A stretch of 64,000 nt of DNA from Pseudoduganella violacea (GTDB lineage Bacteria > Pseudomonadota > Gammaproteobacteria > Burkholderiales > Burkholderiaceae_D), in assembly GCF_014191875.1 (NCBI RefSeq), contig NZ_JACHXD010000004.1:186001-250000 (forward strand), given 5' to 3'. Below the pieces are notes generated by a model, which searched no databases, was not told the origin of the DNA, and saw only the letters and a program-made list of their open reading frames with translations. The translations under genes were made by a program, and so were the position numbers. This document shows, piece after piece, positions 17,242-27,100 of the stretch (within the stretch, counting starts at the first letter, position 1; each line of letters opens with the position of its first letter).

Positions 17242-18498
17242 TTACAGGTCCAGCAGCAGGCGGGCTGGATCTTCCAGCGCCTCTTTCATTGCCACCAGGC
17301 CCAGCACGGCTTCGCGGCCGTCGATGATACGGTGGTCGTAGGACATCGCCAGGTAGTTCATCGGACGGATGACGATCTGACCGTTTTCGACCACGGCGCG
17401 GTCCTTGGTCGCGTGCACGCCCAGGATCGCCGATTGCGGCGGGTTGATGATCGGGGTCGACAGCATGGAGCCGAAGGTGCCGCCGTTCGAGATGGAGAAG
17501 GTGCCGCCGGTCAGGTCTTCCAGGGTCAGCTTGCCTTCCTTGGCCTTGGCGCCGAATTCGCCGATTTTCTTCTCGATGTCGGCGATGCTCATCTGGTCGG
17601 CGTTGCGCAGGATCGGCACCACCAGGCCGCGTGGCGAACCGACGGCGATACCGATGTCGAAGTAGCCGTGGTAGACGATATCGTTGCCATCGACCGAAGC
17701 GTTGATGATCGGGTATTTCTTCAGCGCGGCCACAGCGGCTTTAACGAAGAAGGACATGAAGCCCAGCTTCACGCCGTGTTCTTTCTCGAACTTGTCCTTG
17801 TACTTGGTGCGCAGGTCCATCACTGGCTGCATATTCACTTCGTTGAAGGTGGTCAGGATGGCGTTGGTCGATTGCGATTCCACCAGGCGCTCGGCGATAC
17901 GGGCGCGCAGACGGCTCATCGGCACGCGCTCTTCCGGACGGTCGCCCAGGCTCAGGTTGCCGGCAGGCGCGGCGATTTTCTGCAGCGCTGGTTTGGCGGC
18001 GGCTGGTGCCAGCGGCGCTGGAGCGGCTGGTTTCGGCGCGGCGGCGGCGGCCAGGGCGTCGCCCTTGGTCACGCGGCCGTCTTTGCCGGAACCGGCAACG
18101 TCGGAAGCGGACAGGCCGGCTTCGGACAGGATCTTGGCGGCGGCCGGCATGGCCACGTCGCCTTTATTGCCACCGGTAGCGGCAGCGGCGGCAGGTGCGG
18201 CAGCAGCAGCTGGGGCAGCGGCGGCGGCAGGAGCCGACGGGGCGGCGCCGGCGGCGGCTTCGGTATCGATGATGGCGATCACTTCGCCAGCGACCACGGT
18301 AGCGCCGTCGTTCTTGATGATCTGAACAACCACGCCAGCGCTAGGGGCCGGCAGTTCCAGAACAACCTTGTCGGTTTCGATGTCGATCATGTTTTCGTCG
18401 CGCGCAACTGCTTCGCCGACTTTTTTGTGCCAGGACAGCAGGGTCGCTTCCGCGACGGATTCCGACAGTTGAGGAACTTTAACTTCGATTTGTGCCAT
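17242..18498 (-). CDS. odhB: 2-Oxoglutarate dehydrogenase E2 (dihydrolipoyl succinyltransferase)
   Basis: Core of the OGDH complex; transfers succinyl groups to CoA. Lipoyl domain 1-80 with lipoyl-Lys44 in IETDKVVLE; an Ala/Pro-rich linker; a peripheral-subunit-binding domain (about 115-150, [20 protein letters not shown]); a second flexible linker; and the catalytic domain (190-418) with [13 protein letters not shown] carrying the His/Asp catalytic pair. 418 residues. A CGGAG ribosome-binding site precedes the ATG at 18498. Second gene of the operon, 64 bases after odhA. Confidence 0.97.
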   Translation of the reverse strand: MAQIEVKVPQLSESVAEATLLSWHKKVGEAVARDENMIDIETDKVVLELPAPSAGVVVQIIKNDGATVVAGEVIAIIDTEAAAGAAPSAPAAAAAPAAAAAPAAAAATGGNKGDVAMPAAAKILSEAGLSASDVAGSGKDGRVTKGDALAAAAAPKPAAPAPLAPAAAKPALQKIAAPAGNLSLGDRPEERVPMSRLRARIAERLVESQSTNAILTTFNEVNMQPVMDLRTKYKDKFEKEHGVKLGFMSFFVKAAVAALKKYPIINASVDGNDIVYHGYFDIGIAVGSPRGLVVPILRNADQMSIADIEKKIGEFGAKAKEGKLTLEDLTGGTFSISNGGTFGSMLSTPIINPPQSAILGVHATKDRAVVENGQIVIRPMNYLAMSYDHRIIDGREAVLGLVAMKEALEDPARLLLDL

Positions 18499-18527
18499 GT
18501 ATAACTCCGTAACTTGGTATTTTTCTG

Positions 18528-18552
18528 GCGCCGCGTCTTATGGACGCGGCGC
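18528..18552. other. Intra-operon hairpin between odhA and odhB
   Basis: GCGCCGCGTC-TTATG-GACGCGGCGC, a perfect 10-bp stem 30 bases before the odhB start. It has no T-run in the direction of transcription, so a terminator is unlikely. A role in processing or stability of the odh transcript is possible. Confidence 0.6.
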
Positions 18553-18562
18553 GCCTTGCCTA

Positions 18563-21418
18563 TTATTTGGTGAGGATGAAGCCCTTCAGCTTCGAGAACG
18601 CCGTTTCCAGCAGGTCTTTTTGCTGGGCGTAGTGCTTGTCGTAGTAGCCGACAGCAGGCGACGCGGAAGCGGGACGGCCGGCATACGCCAGGCGCTGGCC
18701 CGCATCCATCGACTCGAAGATGTTGTGCTGGATCTGGAACCATGGACCCTGGTTCTGCGGCTCGTCCTGCGCCCACACCACTTCGGCCAGGTTCGGGAAC
18801 TTTTTGAGTTCGGCGGCGAAGGCCTTGTGCGGGAACGGATACAGCTGCTCGACACGCACGATGGCGGTGTCGGTCTGGCCGCGGGTCTTGCGGGCGTTGG
18901 CCAGGTCGTAATACACCTTGCCGGAGCAGGCGATCACGCGCTTGACCTTCTTGGCGTCGATCTTCTCATCGACTTCACCGATCACGGTCTGGAAGGCGCC
19001 CTTGGCCAGCTCGGACAGCGGCGAACCCGCGTCCTTGTTACGCAGCAGCGATTTCGGGGTCATGATGACCAGCGGCTTGCGGAACTGGCGCACCATCTGG
19101 CGGCGCAGCAGGTGGAAGATCTGCGACGCGGTGGTCGGCTGCACCACTTGCATATTGTTGTCGGCGCACAGCTGCAGGAAGCGCTCAGGACGGGCGGAGG
19201 AGTGCTCCGGACCCTGGCCTTCGTAACCGTGCGGCAGCATCATCACCAGACCGGAGGCGCGGCCCCACTTCACTTCGCCGGAACTGATGAACTGGTCGAT
19301 CACCACCTGGGCGCCGTTGACGAAGTCGCCGAACTGGGCTTCCCAGATGGTCAGGGTGTTCGGCTCGGCGGTCGAGTAGCCGTATTCGAAGCCCAGCACC
19401 GCCTCTTCGGACAGCACGGAGTCGATCACGGTGAACGGCGCCTGGTTCTCGGCGATGTTCTGCAGCGGCACGTAGATGCCGGCGTCCCAACGTTCGCGGT
19501 TCTGGTCGTGCAGCACGGCGTGGCGGTGCACGAAGGTGCCGCGGCCGGCATCCTGGCCGGTCAGACGCACGGCGTAGCCGGACGATACCAGCGAGGCGTA
19601 AGCCAGGTGCTCGCCCATGCCCCAGTCCAGATTCAGTTCGCCGCGGCCCATGGCTGCGCGGTCGCCCAGCACTTTTTCCACCAGCGAGTGGACTTTGAAC
19701 TCTTCCGGCACGGTGGTGATGCGGCCGGCCAGGCGTTTCAGTTCGGTCAGCGGCACGGCGGTGTCGGCGGCGTCGCTCCATTTGCGGTTCAGGAACGGCA
19801 GCCAGTCGACGGCGTACTTGTTCTTGAAGTTCGAGATCACTGGATCGACGGTGTGCTTGCCGGCGTCCATGGCGTCGCGGTAGGCGGCCACCATGGCGTC
19901 GCCGCCATCGGCAGCGATCACGCCCTGGGCAGCCAGCTTGTCCGCGTACAGCTTGCGGGTGCCTGGGTGCTTGGCGATCTTCTTGTACATCAGCGGCTGG
20001 GTCAGCGCCGGGGTGTCCTGCTCGTTGTGGCCCAGTTTGCGGTAGCAGATGATATCGACCACGATATCCTTCTGGAACTGCTGGCGGTAGTCCATCGCGA
20101 TTTGCGATGCCAGCACCACGGCTTCAGGATCGTCGGCGTTCACGTGCAGCACCGGCGCTTCGATCATCTTCACGACGTCGGAGCAGTAGATGGTGGAGCG
20201 CGCGTCGCGCGGGTCGGAGGTGGTGAAACCGATCTGGTTGTTGATCACGATGTGCACCGTGCCGCCCGTGCCGTAGCCGCGGGTCTGCGCCAGATTCAGG
20301 GTTTCCATCACAACGCCCTGGCCTGCGAAGGCGGCGTCGCCGTGCACCAGGATCGGCAGCACTTGCGCGCCATGCACGTCGCCGCGGCGGTCCATGCGGG
20401 CTTTCACCGAACCTTCAACCACAGGGTTGACGATTTCCAGGTGCGATGGGTTGAAGGCCAGCGACAGGTGGACCGGGCCGCCTGCGGTGGAGATGTCGGA
20501 CGAGAAACCCTGGTGGTATTTCACGTCGCCGGCCGGCAGGTCGTCGCCATGCTTGCCTTCGAATTCTTCGAACAGGTCTTTCGGGGCTTTGCCCAGGGTG
20601 TTGACCAGCACGTTCAGACGGCCGCGGTGGGCCATGCCGATCACGATTTCCTGCACGCCTTTTTCGCCGGCGCGCTGGATGATCTCGTCGATCGACGCGA
20701 TGAAGGTCTCGCCGCCTTCCAGCGAGAAGCGTTTCTGGCCGACGTATTTGGTGTGGAGGTAGCGCTCCAGGCCTTCAGCGGCGGTCAGGCGCTCCAGGAT
20801 GTGCTTTTTCTTCTCGGCGGTGAAGTTCGGGGTCGAGCGGATCGATTCCAGGCGCTCCTGCAGCCAGCGCTTTTCGGCCGGGTCGGAGATGTACATATAT
20901 TCCGCGCCGATGGAGCGGGTATAGGTGTCGCGCAGGAAGTTGGTCAGGTCGCGCAGCGAAGCGGTTTCAGGACCGAAGTAGGTGTTGCTGATGTTGAAGA
21001 CGGTGTCCAGATCGGCGTCGGTGAAGCCGTAGAAGGCTGGGTCCAGTTCCGGGATCGATGGACGTTCCTGACGCTGCAGCGGGTCCAGATTGGCCCAGCG
21101 CGAACCCAGGTAGCGGTAAGCGGCGATCAACTGGGTGGCGGCCACGCGCTTGCGGCCCATTTCGGCGTCGGCCGAGGCGACCACGGTGCGGATCGGACCG
21201 GCTTTCGCGCGTTCGGCGAAGGAGGCGATCACGGAAGCGTGGGCGACGTCGGGTTTGTTGGAGCCATCGACAGCCGGCACGTGCTGCATGGCGTCGAAGT
21301 ACGCGCGCCAGTTATCTGGCACGGAACCTGGATTAGCGAGATACGCTTCGTAGAGTTCCTCTACGTAAGGCGCATTCCCACCGAACAGGTAGGAGTTGGA
21401 CGTCTGTTGTTGCATCAT
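18563..21418 (-). CDS. odhA: 2-Oxoglutarate dehydrogenase E1 (thiamine-dependent)
   Basis: Decarboxylates 2-oxoglutarate and passes succinyl to the E2 lipoyl group. 951 residues, close to the family norm. The N-terminal E2-binding segment (NSYLFGGNAPYVEELYEAYL) is present. The ThDP domain shows IGMAHRGRLNVL and the GDAAFAGQGVVMETLNL metal/ThDP motif. The transketolase-like C-terminal half has SEEAVLGFEYGY and LMLPHGYEGQGPEHSSARPE-like active-site residues. First gene of odhA-odhB-pspC-lpdA. The start is the first of two adjacent ATGs (21418, 21415) after AAAGGTGAG. Confidence 0.97.
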   Translation of the reverse strand: MMQQQTSNSYLFGGNAPYVEELYEAYLANPGSVPDNWRAYFDAMQHVPAVDGSNKPDVAHASVIASFAERAKAGPIRTVVASADAEMGRKRVAATQLIAAYRYLGSRWANLDPLQRQERPSIPELDPAFYGFTDADLDTVFNISNTYFGPETASLRDLTNFLRDTYTRSIGAEYMYISDPAEKRWLQERLESIRSTPNFTAEKKKHILERLTAAEGLERYLHTKYVGQKRFSLEGGETFIASIDEIIQRAGEKGVQEIVIGMAHRGRLNVLVNTLGKAPKDLFEEFEGKHGDDLPAGDVKYHQGFSSDISTAGGPVHLSLAFNPSHLEIVNPVVEGSVKARMDRRGDVHGAQVLPILVHGDAAFAGQGVVMETLNLAQTRGYGTGGTVHIVINNQIGFTTSDPRDARSTIYCSDVVKMIEAPVLHVNADDPEAVVLASQIAMDYRQQFQKDIVVDIICYRKLGHNEQDTPALTQPLMYKKIAKHPGTRKLYADKLAAQGVIAADGGDAMVAAYRDAMDAGKHTVDPVISNFKNKYAVDWLPFLNRKWSDAADTAVPLTELKRLAGRITTVPEEFKVHSLVEKVLGDRAAMGRGELNLDWGMGEHLAYASLVSSGYAVRLTGQDAGRGTFVHRHAVLHDQNRERWDAGIYVPLQNIAENQAPFTVIDSVLSEEAVLGFEYGYSTAEPNTLTIWEAQFGDFVNGAQVVIDQFISSGEVKWGRASGLVMMLPHGYEGQGPEHSSARPERFLQLCADNNMQVVQPTTASQIFHLLRRQMVRQFRKPLVIMTPKSLLRNKDAGSPLSELAKGAFQTVIGEVDEKIDAKKVKRVIACSGKVYYDLANARKTRGQTDTAIVRVEQLYPFPHKAFAAELKKFPNLAEVVWAQDEPQNQGPWFQIQHNIFESMDAGQRLAYAGRPASASPAVGYYDKHYAQQKDLLETAFSKLKGFILTK

Positions 21419-21560
21419 TATTGCTCACCTTTCTTCGCGCTTCGCGAGATTAGCGGGTTGGTCTAACCTTCCGCGACACGGCCTGACCGGTTAGCGGATT
21501 GCACATCAAGTTGTGGGGGAAGGGCTCTGTTGCTTTCAGAATTTCCAAAAACGGTCGTTT

Positions 21561-21587
21561 AGCATAGCACGTGGAATTGTATTCCAA
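21561..21587 (-). promoter_or_regulatory. Possible odhA promoter
   Basis: On the minus strand TTGGAA (21582-21587) and TATGCT (21561-21566) are 15 bases apart, about 145 bases before the odhA start. Spacing is short, so this is tentative. The 252-base gap between odhA and the LysR gene shows no other clear signal. Confidence 0.3.
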
Positions 21588-21670
21588 CAACCACCGTCAC
21601 ATTAAAAAGTCGCGTCCACGCGATGTTTTTTATTTGGTCAGCCTGCCTTTTTACCAATGATATCTGAATA

Positions 21671-22576
21671 TTAAGCGTGGTCCAGCCATTCAGGATCATG
21701 GTGAAACCACTCAACAAGAAAATCGAGCATGGCGCGCAAGGCGGCCGGCATATGCTGGCGCGAGGTATAGATACCATAGATGCCAAGCATTTGTGCTTGC
21801 CAGTCTGACAACAACAATACCAGCCGGCCCTCGGCAATCAGCGGCGCGGCGGCCTGGCGCGGCTGCAGCGAAATGCCCACGCCCTGGGCGGTGGCGGCCA
21901 GCAAGGCCATCGACTCGTTCGAGGACAGGTTGCCGCCCACCGGCACGGCCACGCCCTCCCCGTCCCGGCTGAATTGCCACAGGCTTTTGCCGAAGTAGTT
22001 ATAGGTCAGGCAGTTATGCGTGGCCAGCTCGGACGGCGTTTGCGGCCGGCCATGCCGCTCTATATAAGAGGGCGCGGCGCACACCACCGAGGCGCAATCG
22101 GCCAGGCGGCGCGCGATCATGCTCGGCTCCAGCGCATTGGTGATGCGGATCGCCAGGTCGATGCGCTGCTCGACCAGGTTGACCGCGCGGTTATCCACCT
22201 GCAGGTCGATGCTGGTGCGCGGATAGCGCTCAAGGAAGGCGCGCACGGCGCCAGCCAGCGCGCCCTGGGCCAGGAACTGGGCGCAAGCCATGCGCAGCAG
22301 GCCATGGGGCGAATCGGGGTCTTCGCCGGCCGAGCTGGACATGGCGGCCGCCAGCGTCAGCATATCGCGACAGCGCGCCAGCGTGACCTCGCCGGCGGCC
22401 GTCAGACTCAGGCGGCGCGTGGTACGGTGCAGGAGACGGGCGCCGGCCCACTCCTCCATCTCGGCCAGGTAGCGCGTCACCATGGCGCGCGACATATCGA
22501 GCGCGTCGGCGGCGGCCACCATGCTGCCCCGTTCGGCGATGGCGACAAAGACTTCGGCGGCGGCGATTTTATCCAT
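21671..22576 (-). CDS. LysR-family transcriptional regulator
   Basis: 301 residues. N-terminal winged HTH (about 1-60: MDKIAAAEVFVAIAERGSMV, DMSRAMVTRYLAEMEEW, RLLHRTTRRLSLT) and a C-terminal effector domain. Divergent from the metallo-beta-lactamase-fold gene across 105 bases, so it probably regulates that gene. The closest LysR subgroup is the AaeR/DmlR-like type with degenerate specificity. The ATG at 22576 gives the standard start. Confidence 0.92.
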   Translation of the reverse strand: MDKIAAAEVFVAIAERGSMVAAADALDMSRAMVTRYLAEMEEWAGARLLHRTTRRLSLTAAGEVTLARCRDMLTLAAAMSSSAGEDPDSPHGLLRMACAQFLAQGALAGAVRAFLERYPRTSIDLQVDNRAVNLVEQRIDLAIRITNALEPSMIARRLADCASVVCAAPSYIERHGRPQTPSELATHNCLTYNYFGKSLWQFSRDGEGVAVPVGGNLSSNESMALLAATAQGVGISLQPRQAAAPLIAEGRLVLLLSDWQAQMLGIYGIYTSRQHMPAALRAMLDFLVEWFHHDPEWLDHA

Positions 22577-22681
22577 ATGATCGATTTATGCAACAAACCG
22601 TTTCAATATAGAGCATTTTTCGTTTGAATGGACCGGTCTACACTGCGTGCATACCAAATTCTTCTTGAAAGGAAACACAGC

Positions 22682-23548
22682 ATGATCAAGCAAACCCTGG
22701 CCGCCGCCGCTCTCGCCACCACAACCCTGGCCGCCTCCGCCGCCGCCCCGCTGCAGCTGGAAGTGTTCAACCCGGGCGAAGCCGCCATCTTCCCGGTCGC
22801 CTCCGTGCTGGTCAAAGGCCAGAAGGAAGCCGTGCTGATCGACGCCCAATTCTCGCGCGGCGAAGCGCAAAAACTGGTGGAAAAGATCAAGGCCAGCGGC
22901 CGCAAGCTGAGCACGGTCTACGTCAGCCACGGCGATCCTGACTTCTACTTCGGCCTGGACGTGATCAAAGCCGCCTTCCCCGAAGCGAAGATCGTCGCCA
23001 CCGCCGGCACCATCGCCGCCATGGAAAAGAAAGCCAAGGCCAAGGTCGCCTACTGGGGTCCGATCCTGGGCGCCAACGCCCCGCAAGCGATCGTGATGCC
23101 GGAAGCGCTGCAAGGCGACACCATCAAGCTCGAAGGCGAAACCCTGCAGATCAAAGGCCTGGACGGCGCCACCCCGGACCGCACCTATGTCTGGATTCCC
23201 TCGCTGAAAGCCGTGGCCGGCGGCGTGGTCCTGTTCAAGGGTCTGCACGTCTGGACCGCCGACACCCAGACGGTCGAGTCGCGCAAGCAATGGCTGGCCG
23301 CCCTGGACGGCATCGCCGCCCTCAAACCAGTGACGGTCGTGCCCGGCCACTTCGCCGTCGGCAGCAGCTTCACGCCCGACAGCATCGCCTACACCGCCGA
23401 CTACCTGCGCCGCTTCGAAGCCGAGACCCCGAAAGCCGCCAACTCCATCGAACTGGTCGCCGCCATGAAAAAAGCCTACCCCACGGTCGGCCTCGACGGC
23501 GCCCTGCAAACCAGCGCCAAAGTCGCCAAAGGCGAGATCAAGTGGTAA
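22682..23548 (+). CDS. Secreted metallo-beta-lactamase-fold protein with altered metal site
   Basis: 288 residues from the ATG at 22682 (AAAGGAAAC ribosome-binding site). A signal peptide (MIKQTLAAAALATTTLAASA) implies periplasmic export. MBL fold: VLIDAQFSRGEAQKLV, then VYVSHGDPDFYFGLDVI where the canonical HxHxDH reads HGDPDF, then VVPGHFAVG. The first and third-block histidines remain, but two ligands are changed. The HGDPD(F/Y)YFG form recurs in a subfamily of MBL proteins, so it may be a variant site rather than loss of activity. Substrate unknown. Probably controlled by the divergent LysR protein. Confidence 0.85.
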   Translation: MIKQTLAAAALATTTLAASAAAPLQLEVFNPGEAAIFPVASVLVKGQKEAVLIDAQFSRGEAQKLVEKIKASGRKLSTVYVSHGDPDFYFGLDVIKAAFPEAKIVATAGTIAAMEKKAKAKVAYWGPILGANAPQAIVMPEALQGDTIKLEGETLQIKGLDGATPDRTYVWIPSLKAVAGGVVLFKGLHVWTADTQTVESRKQWLAALDGIAALKPVTVVPGHFAVGSSFTPDSIAYTADYLRRFEAETPKAANSIELVAAMKKAYPTVGLDGALQTSAKVAKGEIKW

Positions 23549-23562
23549 TCCACCAGCTGAGC

Positions 23563-23690
23563 CTTTGATCTAAATCAGCAAATGTCCCACCCTGGTGTCA
23601 GGCACCAAGGTCGGACATTCTTTGATATTTCTCAAGTAATGTCTAACCCTGGTGCCTGACACCAGGGTTAGACATTGTTTGATTTGGCGC
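23563..23690. repeat. Composite double-hairpin repeat, copy B, with FNR-box-like motifs
   Basis: Same order as at 10108: TTGAT-CTAA-ATCAG (23565-23578); hairpin 23583-23617 (TGTCCCACCCTGGTGTC / GGCACCAAGGTCGGACA); TTGAT-ATTT-CTCAA (23622-23635); hairpin 23640-23674 (TGTCTAACCCTGGTGCC / GACACCAGGGTTAGACA); then a decayed TTGAT-N4-CGCAA. It sits directly between the MBL gene stop and the promoter of the BlaI-like gene. Confidence 0.85.
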
Positions 23691-23698
23691 AAAGGCGG

Positions 23699-23730
23699 TA
23701 GACTTTCTTGTCTAGATATTTTATTCTAGA
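23699..23730 (+). promoter_or_regulatory. Candidate promoter and operator of the BlaI-like gene
   Basis: TAGACT (23699-23704), 17 bases, TATTCT (23722-23727). Two TCTAGA hexamers (23711-23716 and 23725-23730) 14 bases apart overlap the spacer and -10, forming an imperfect dyad suitable for a dimeric repressor. This fits autoregulation but is not the TACA/TGTA operator of classical BlaI. Confidence 0.35.
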
Positions 23731-23757
23731 TGGGAGCTTGGCTTTTTTTCTTTTCGT

Positions 23758-24141
23758 ATGTCTTCTACTTTGCCAAAACCCACACCGTCCGAGCTGGAAA
23801 TGCTGCGCCTGCTGTTTGCGCTGGGGCCGGCGACGGCGAAACAGGTGCATCAGGCGGCGCTGGAGTCGCGGCCGGATATCAATTACGCGACCGTGCTGCG
23901 CTTGCTGCAGGTGATGCATACGAAGGGACTGCTGGCGCGCGATGAAAGCCAGCGCGCCCATGTCTATTCCGCCGTCCAGGAACAGGATTCGATCCAGACC
24001 GGCTTGCTCAAGGATCTGATCAACAAGGCTTTCGCCGGCTCCGGCAAGGCGCTGGTGTTGGCCGCCTTGCGCGGCGGCCATGTGAGCGCGCGCGAACGCG
24101 CCGAGATCCAGGCGCTGCTGGACGAGGATCCGCCCAAATAA
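23758..24141 (+). CDS. BlaI/MecI-family transcriptional repressor
   Basis: 127 residues. Winged-helix of the penicillinase-repressor family: PTPSELEMLRLLFALGPAT, INYATVLRLLQVMHTKGLL, RAHVYSAVQEQD, and a C-terminal dimerisation helix. In beta-lactam resistance BlaI is cleaved by a BlaR sensor protease; no BlaR/M56 gene is next to it, so its inducer and target are unknown. No good Shine-Dalgarno precedes the ATG at 23758. It converges on the tricorn-like protease gene. Confidence 0.88.
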   Translation: MSSTLPKPTPSELEMLRLLFALGPATAKQVHQAALESRPDINYATVLRLLQVMHTKGLLARDESQRAHVYSAVQEQDSIQTGLLKDLINKAFAGSGKALVLAALRGGHVSARERAEIQALLDEDPPK

Positions 24142-24154
24142 CCCATGCAAATGA

Positions 24155-24179
24155 AAAGCGCGCCACCTGGGCGCGCTTT
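24155..24179. terminator. Bidirectional terminator between the BlaI-like and protease genes
   Basis: AAAGCGCGCC-ACCTG-GGCGCGCTTT, a 10-bp stem with A/T ends on both sides, between two convergent genes. Confidence 0.75.
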
Positions 24180-24184
24180 GTTCA

Positions 24185-27100
24185 TCAAGGGATGAATTTG
24201 CTCTTGTCCGGGAACGGCGGACGGGGCGGCTTGCTGGGCGGGTTCTTCGCCAACTCGGCCTTCACCACTTCAATCGCTTTTTCCAGCTGCGGATCGCGTC
24301 CGGCAATCACGTCGGCCGGCGTCTGTTCGACTTCGATATCGGGCGGCACGCCTTCATTCTCCACACCCCAGCCGCTTTCGCGCGTCCAGAAAGCCAGATT
24401 GGGCGCGGTGATGAAGCCGCCGTCGAGCAGCGTAGGGAAGCCGAGGATGCCGACCAGCCCGCCCCAGGTGCGCTTGCCGATCAGTGGCCCCATCTTATTC
24501 TTGCGGAACATCCACGGCAACAGGTCGCCGCCGGAACCGGCCGTTTCGTCGATCAGCATGGCGCGCGGCCCCTGAATCGAGGCGGACGGCGTTTTCATAT
24601 CGGCGCCGTAGCGCATGGTCCACCAGGCGATTTCCTGCTTTTGCAGGATTTCGATGTAATAGTCGGCCAGGCTGCCGCCGCCGTTGAAGCGCTCGTCGAT
24701 GATCACGCCATCCTTATACGACTGCGGATAGAAGTAGCGCTTGAAATAGGTGTGGCCCAGGGTGGTCGTATTCGGCACGTAGACATAGGCCACGCGTCCG
24801 CCGGTGGCGGCGTTCACCTTGCGGATATTGCCTTCGACCCAGTCGCGGTTGCGCAGCGCATCCTCGCTGGCGACCGGCACCACGGTGATGGTACGCGCGT
24901 CCTTCCCGTCGGCGTTCGGGCCGACCGTGATGTCGATGGCGCGGTTGGCGCTGTTCTCGAACGGTGCGTACAGATTGGTGGGCGGCGCCAGCGGCTTGCC
25001 ATCCACCGCCAGCAGGTATTCGCCTACCTTCACGTTCAGTCCCGGCTCGGTCAGCGGCGATCGCAGGCTCGGGTTCCAGTTCAAGCCTCCGTAGATTTTC
25101 CTGAAGCGGTAATGCCCATTCGCCACCTCGTAGTCGGCGCCCAGCAGCCCGCCCGGCACCGGCTTGCTTTCGATGAAGCTGTCGCCGCCGCCGCCGCGAT
25201 GGTGGCCGACGCCAAGCTCGCTGTGCAGCCACTGGATCACGCGGTTCAAGTCCGAGCGCGTGGCCAGATCGGGCAGGAACTGCGCGTATTTATCGTGCAT
25301 CTGCCGCCAGTTCACGCCATGCATGCCCGGATCGTAGAAGTAGTCGCGATTGATGCGCCAGGCTTCGCGGTAGATCTGGTTCCACTCCGCGCGCGGATCG
25401 GCTTTCACCTCGATCGCATCGACGCGCAGCTTGCCTTCGCTGGCGGCCAGGGTCTTGCCGGTGGCCGAACCGGTGGCCCAGTTGTCCTTCTGGCGGTAGA
25501 TCACTTTCTTGCCGTCGGCGCTGATGCCGTAGCCGTCCAGTTCCGCCACCACGGTTTCCGTCTTACGGTCTTTCAGGTCGAAGCGCTGCAGGGATTTCTT
25601 GCCCTCGTTTTCGCGCATGAAGAAGACCTGTCCTTCCGTTCCCGCTTCCAGATTGGACAGTTGCGCGACCGGCACCGGCAAATCGATGATGCGGGTGGAA
25701 ATGCCGTCGAAGTCGATGCGCATGGGCGCCACCGGCGCCACCTTCACTTTCGGATCGTCGCGGCCGGTGACGGGATCGATGGCTGGCTTCTCATCCGCCT
25801 TGCCGCTCTCCTTCTTCTCACTGGAAGCCTCGTCCTTGGCGTCTTTCGGCTTGGCGGCGGCGCCCTTCTCCTCGTCGCTCTCCTTCACCAGCGGCGAAGG
25901 CAGGTCCTGGCGCAGCACGGCCAGCCAGATGCTGCTGGTGGCGCGGTTATCCTCGTTCTGCAGCGAGAACCAGTTGTTGGTGGGACCGGCGTTGGTGGAG
26001 GCGAAGAAGTAGAGGTATTTCCCGCTGCGGTCGAAGGCCGGATCGGCGACGTCGGACAGGCCGTCGGTGACGGCATACGATTTATCCTGCTCCAACGAGT
26101 AGATGTAGGCGCTGCGCGTGTAGCTCAGGGAATTCAGCGTGTAGGCGATCCAGCGCGAATCCGGCGCCCAGGCGGGGCTGAGCGATTTCGTCACGCCGTA
26201 AATCGGCTCGGCGGCGATTTTCTTCTGCACGCCGCTGGCCAGATCCAGCACATACAGGCTCCAGGCATTGTCGATGAAGGCGATCTTCTTGCTGTCCGGC
26301 GACCAGTTGGCGCGCTCGTAGAAACCGGCACCGTTCAGCTTGAACTTGCGCACCGGACCTTTGCCGTCCTGCGGCTGCACATGCAGCGCATACTCGCCCG
26401 ATTCATCCGAGAAGTAAGCCAGCGAACGGCCGTCAGGCGACCAGGCAGGATTGCGCTCGTGCACGGCCGGGCTTTGCGTCAGATGGCGCACATCGCCCTT
26501 ATCAGCCGGCAGGGTGACGATATCGCCGCGGAATTCGAAGGCGACGCGCGCGCCCGAGGGCGAGATCGAGGCGTCGCGGATATATCCTGCGCCGCGCACC
26601 CAGCGCGGCCGCGACAGGCCCAGATCGCTGCTCACGCCGATGGTCAGCTTGCGCGCCGCGCCGCCGTCCAGATCGAGCGCATGCAGATAGCCGGCCTGCT
26701 CGTAGACGATGCGCCGGCCCTGCGCCGCGGCGTTCAGCACCGGGAAGTCGGCGTGGCGGGTCAGCGCGCGCACCGCCTTGGTCTTGGTATCGTAGGCGTA
26801 GAGATTGAATTCGCCGTCGCGGTCGGAGCGGAAGTAGATGGTATCGCCCAGCCACACCGGATCGACGTCGTTGGCGCGCGAGGCCGGCTGCGGAATCTTC
26901 TCGACCGCCTGGCTGGCGCGATTGAAGATCCACAGCACCGAATGGGTGCCGCCGCGATAGCGCTTCCACTGCAGGAAGGCGGGCGAGGTCGGGTTGTAGA
27001 CGATGGACTTGCCGTCCGGCGAATAGGCTGCGCGCGCGGCGTTCGGGATTTCCAGCTCCGCCTCCACGCCGCCGGTGACGGGCACCGTGAACAGCTTGCG

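Noticed and set aside
18497-21466. Nearly 1000-codon frame antisense to odhA
   Set aside because: Mirror of a highly conserved E1 gene; low-complexity translation, no ribosome-binding site.
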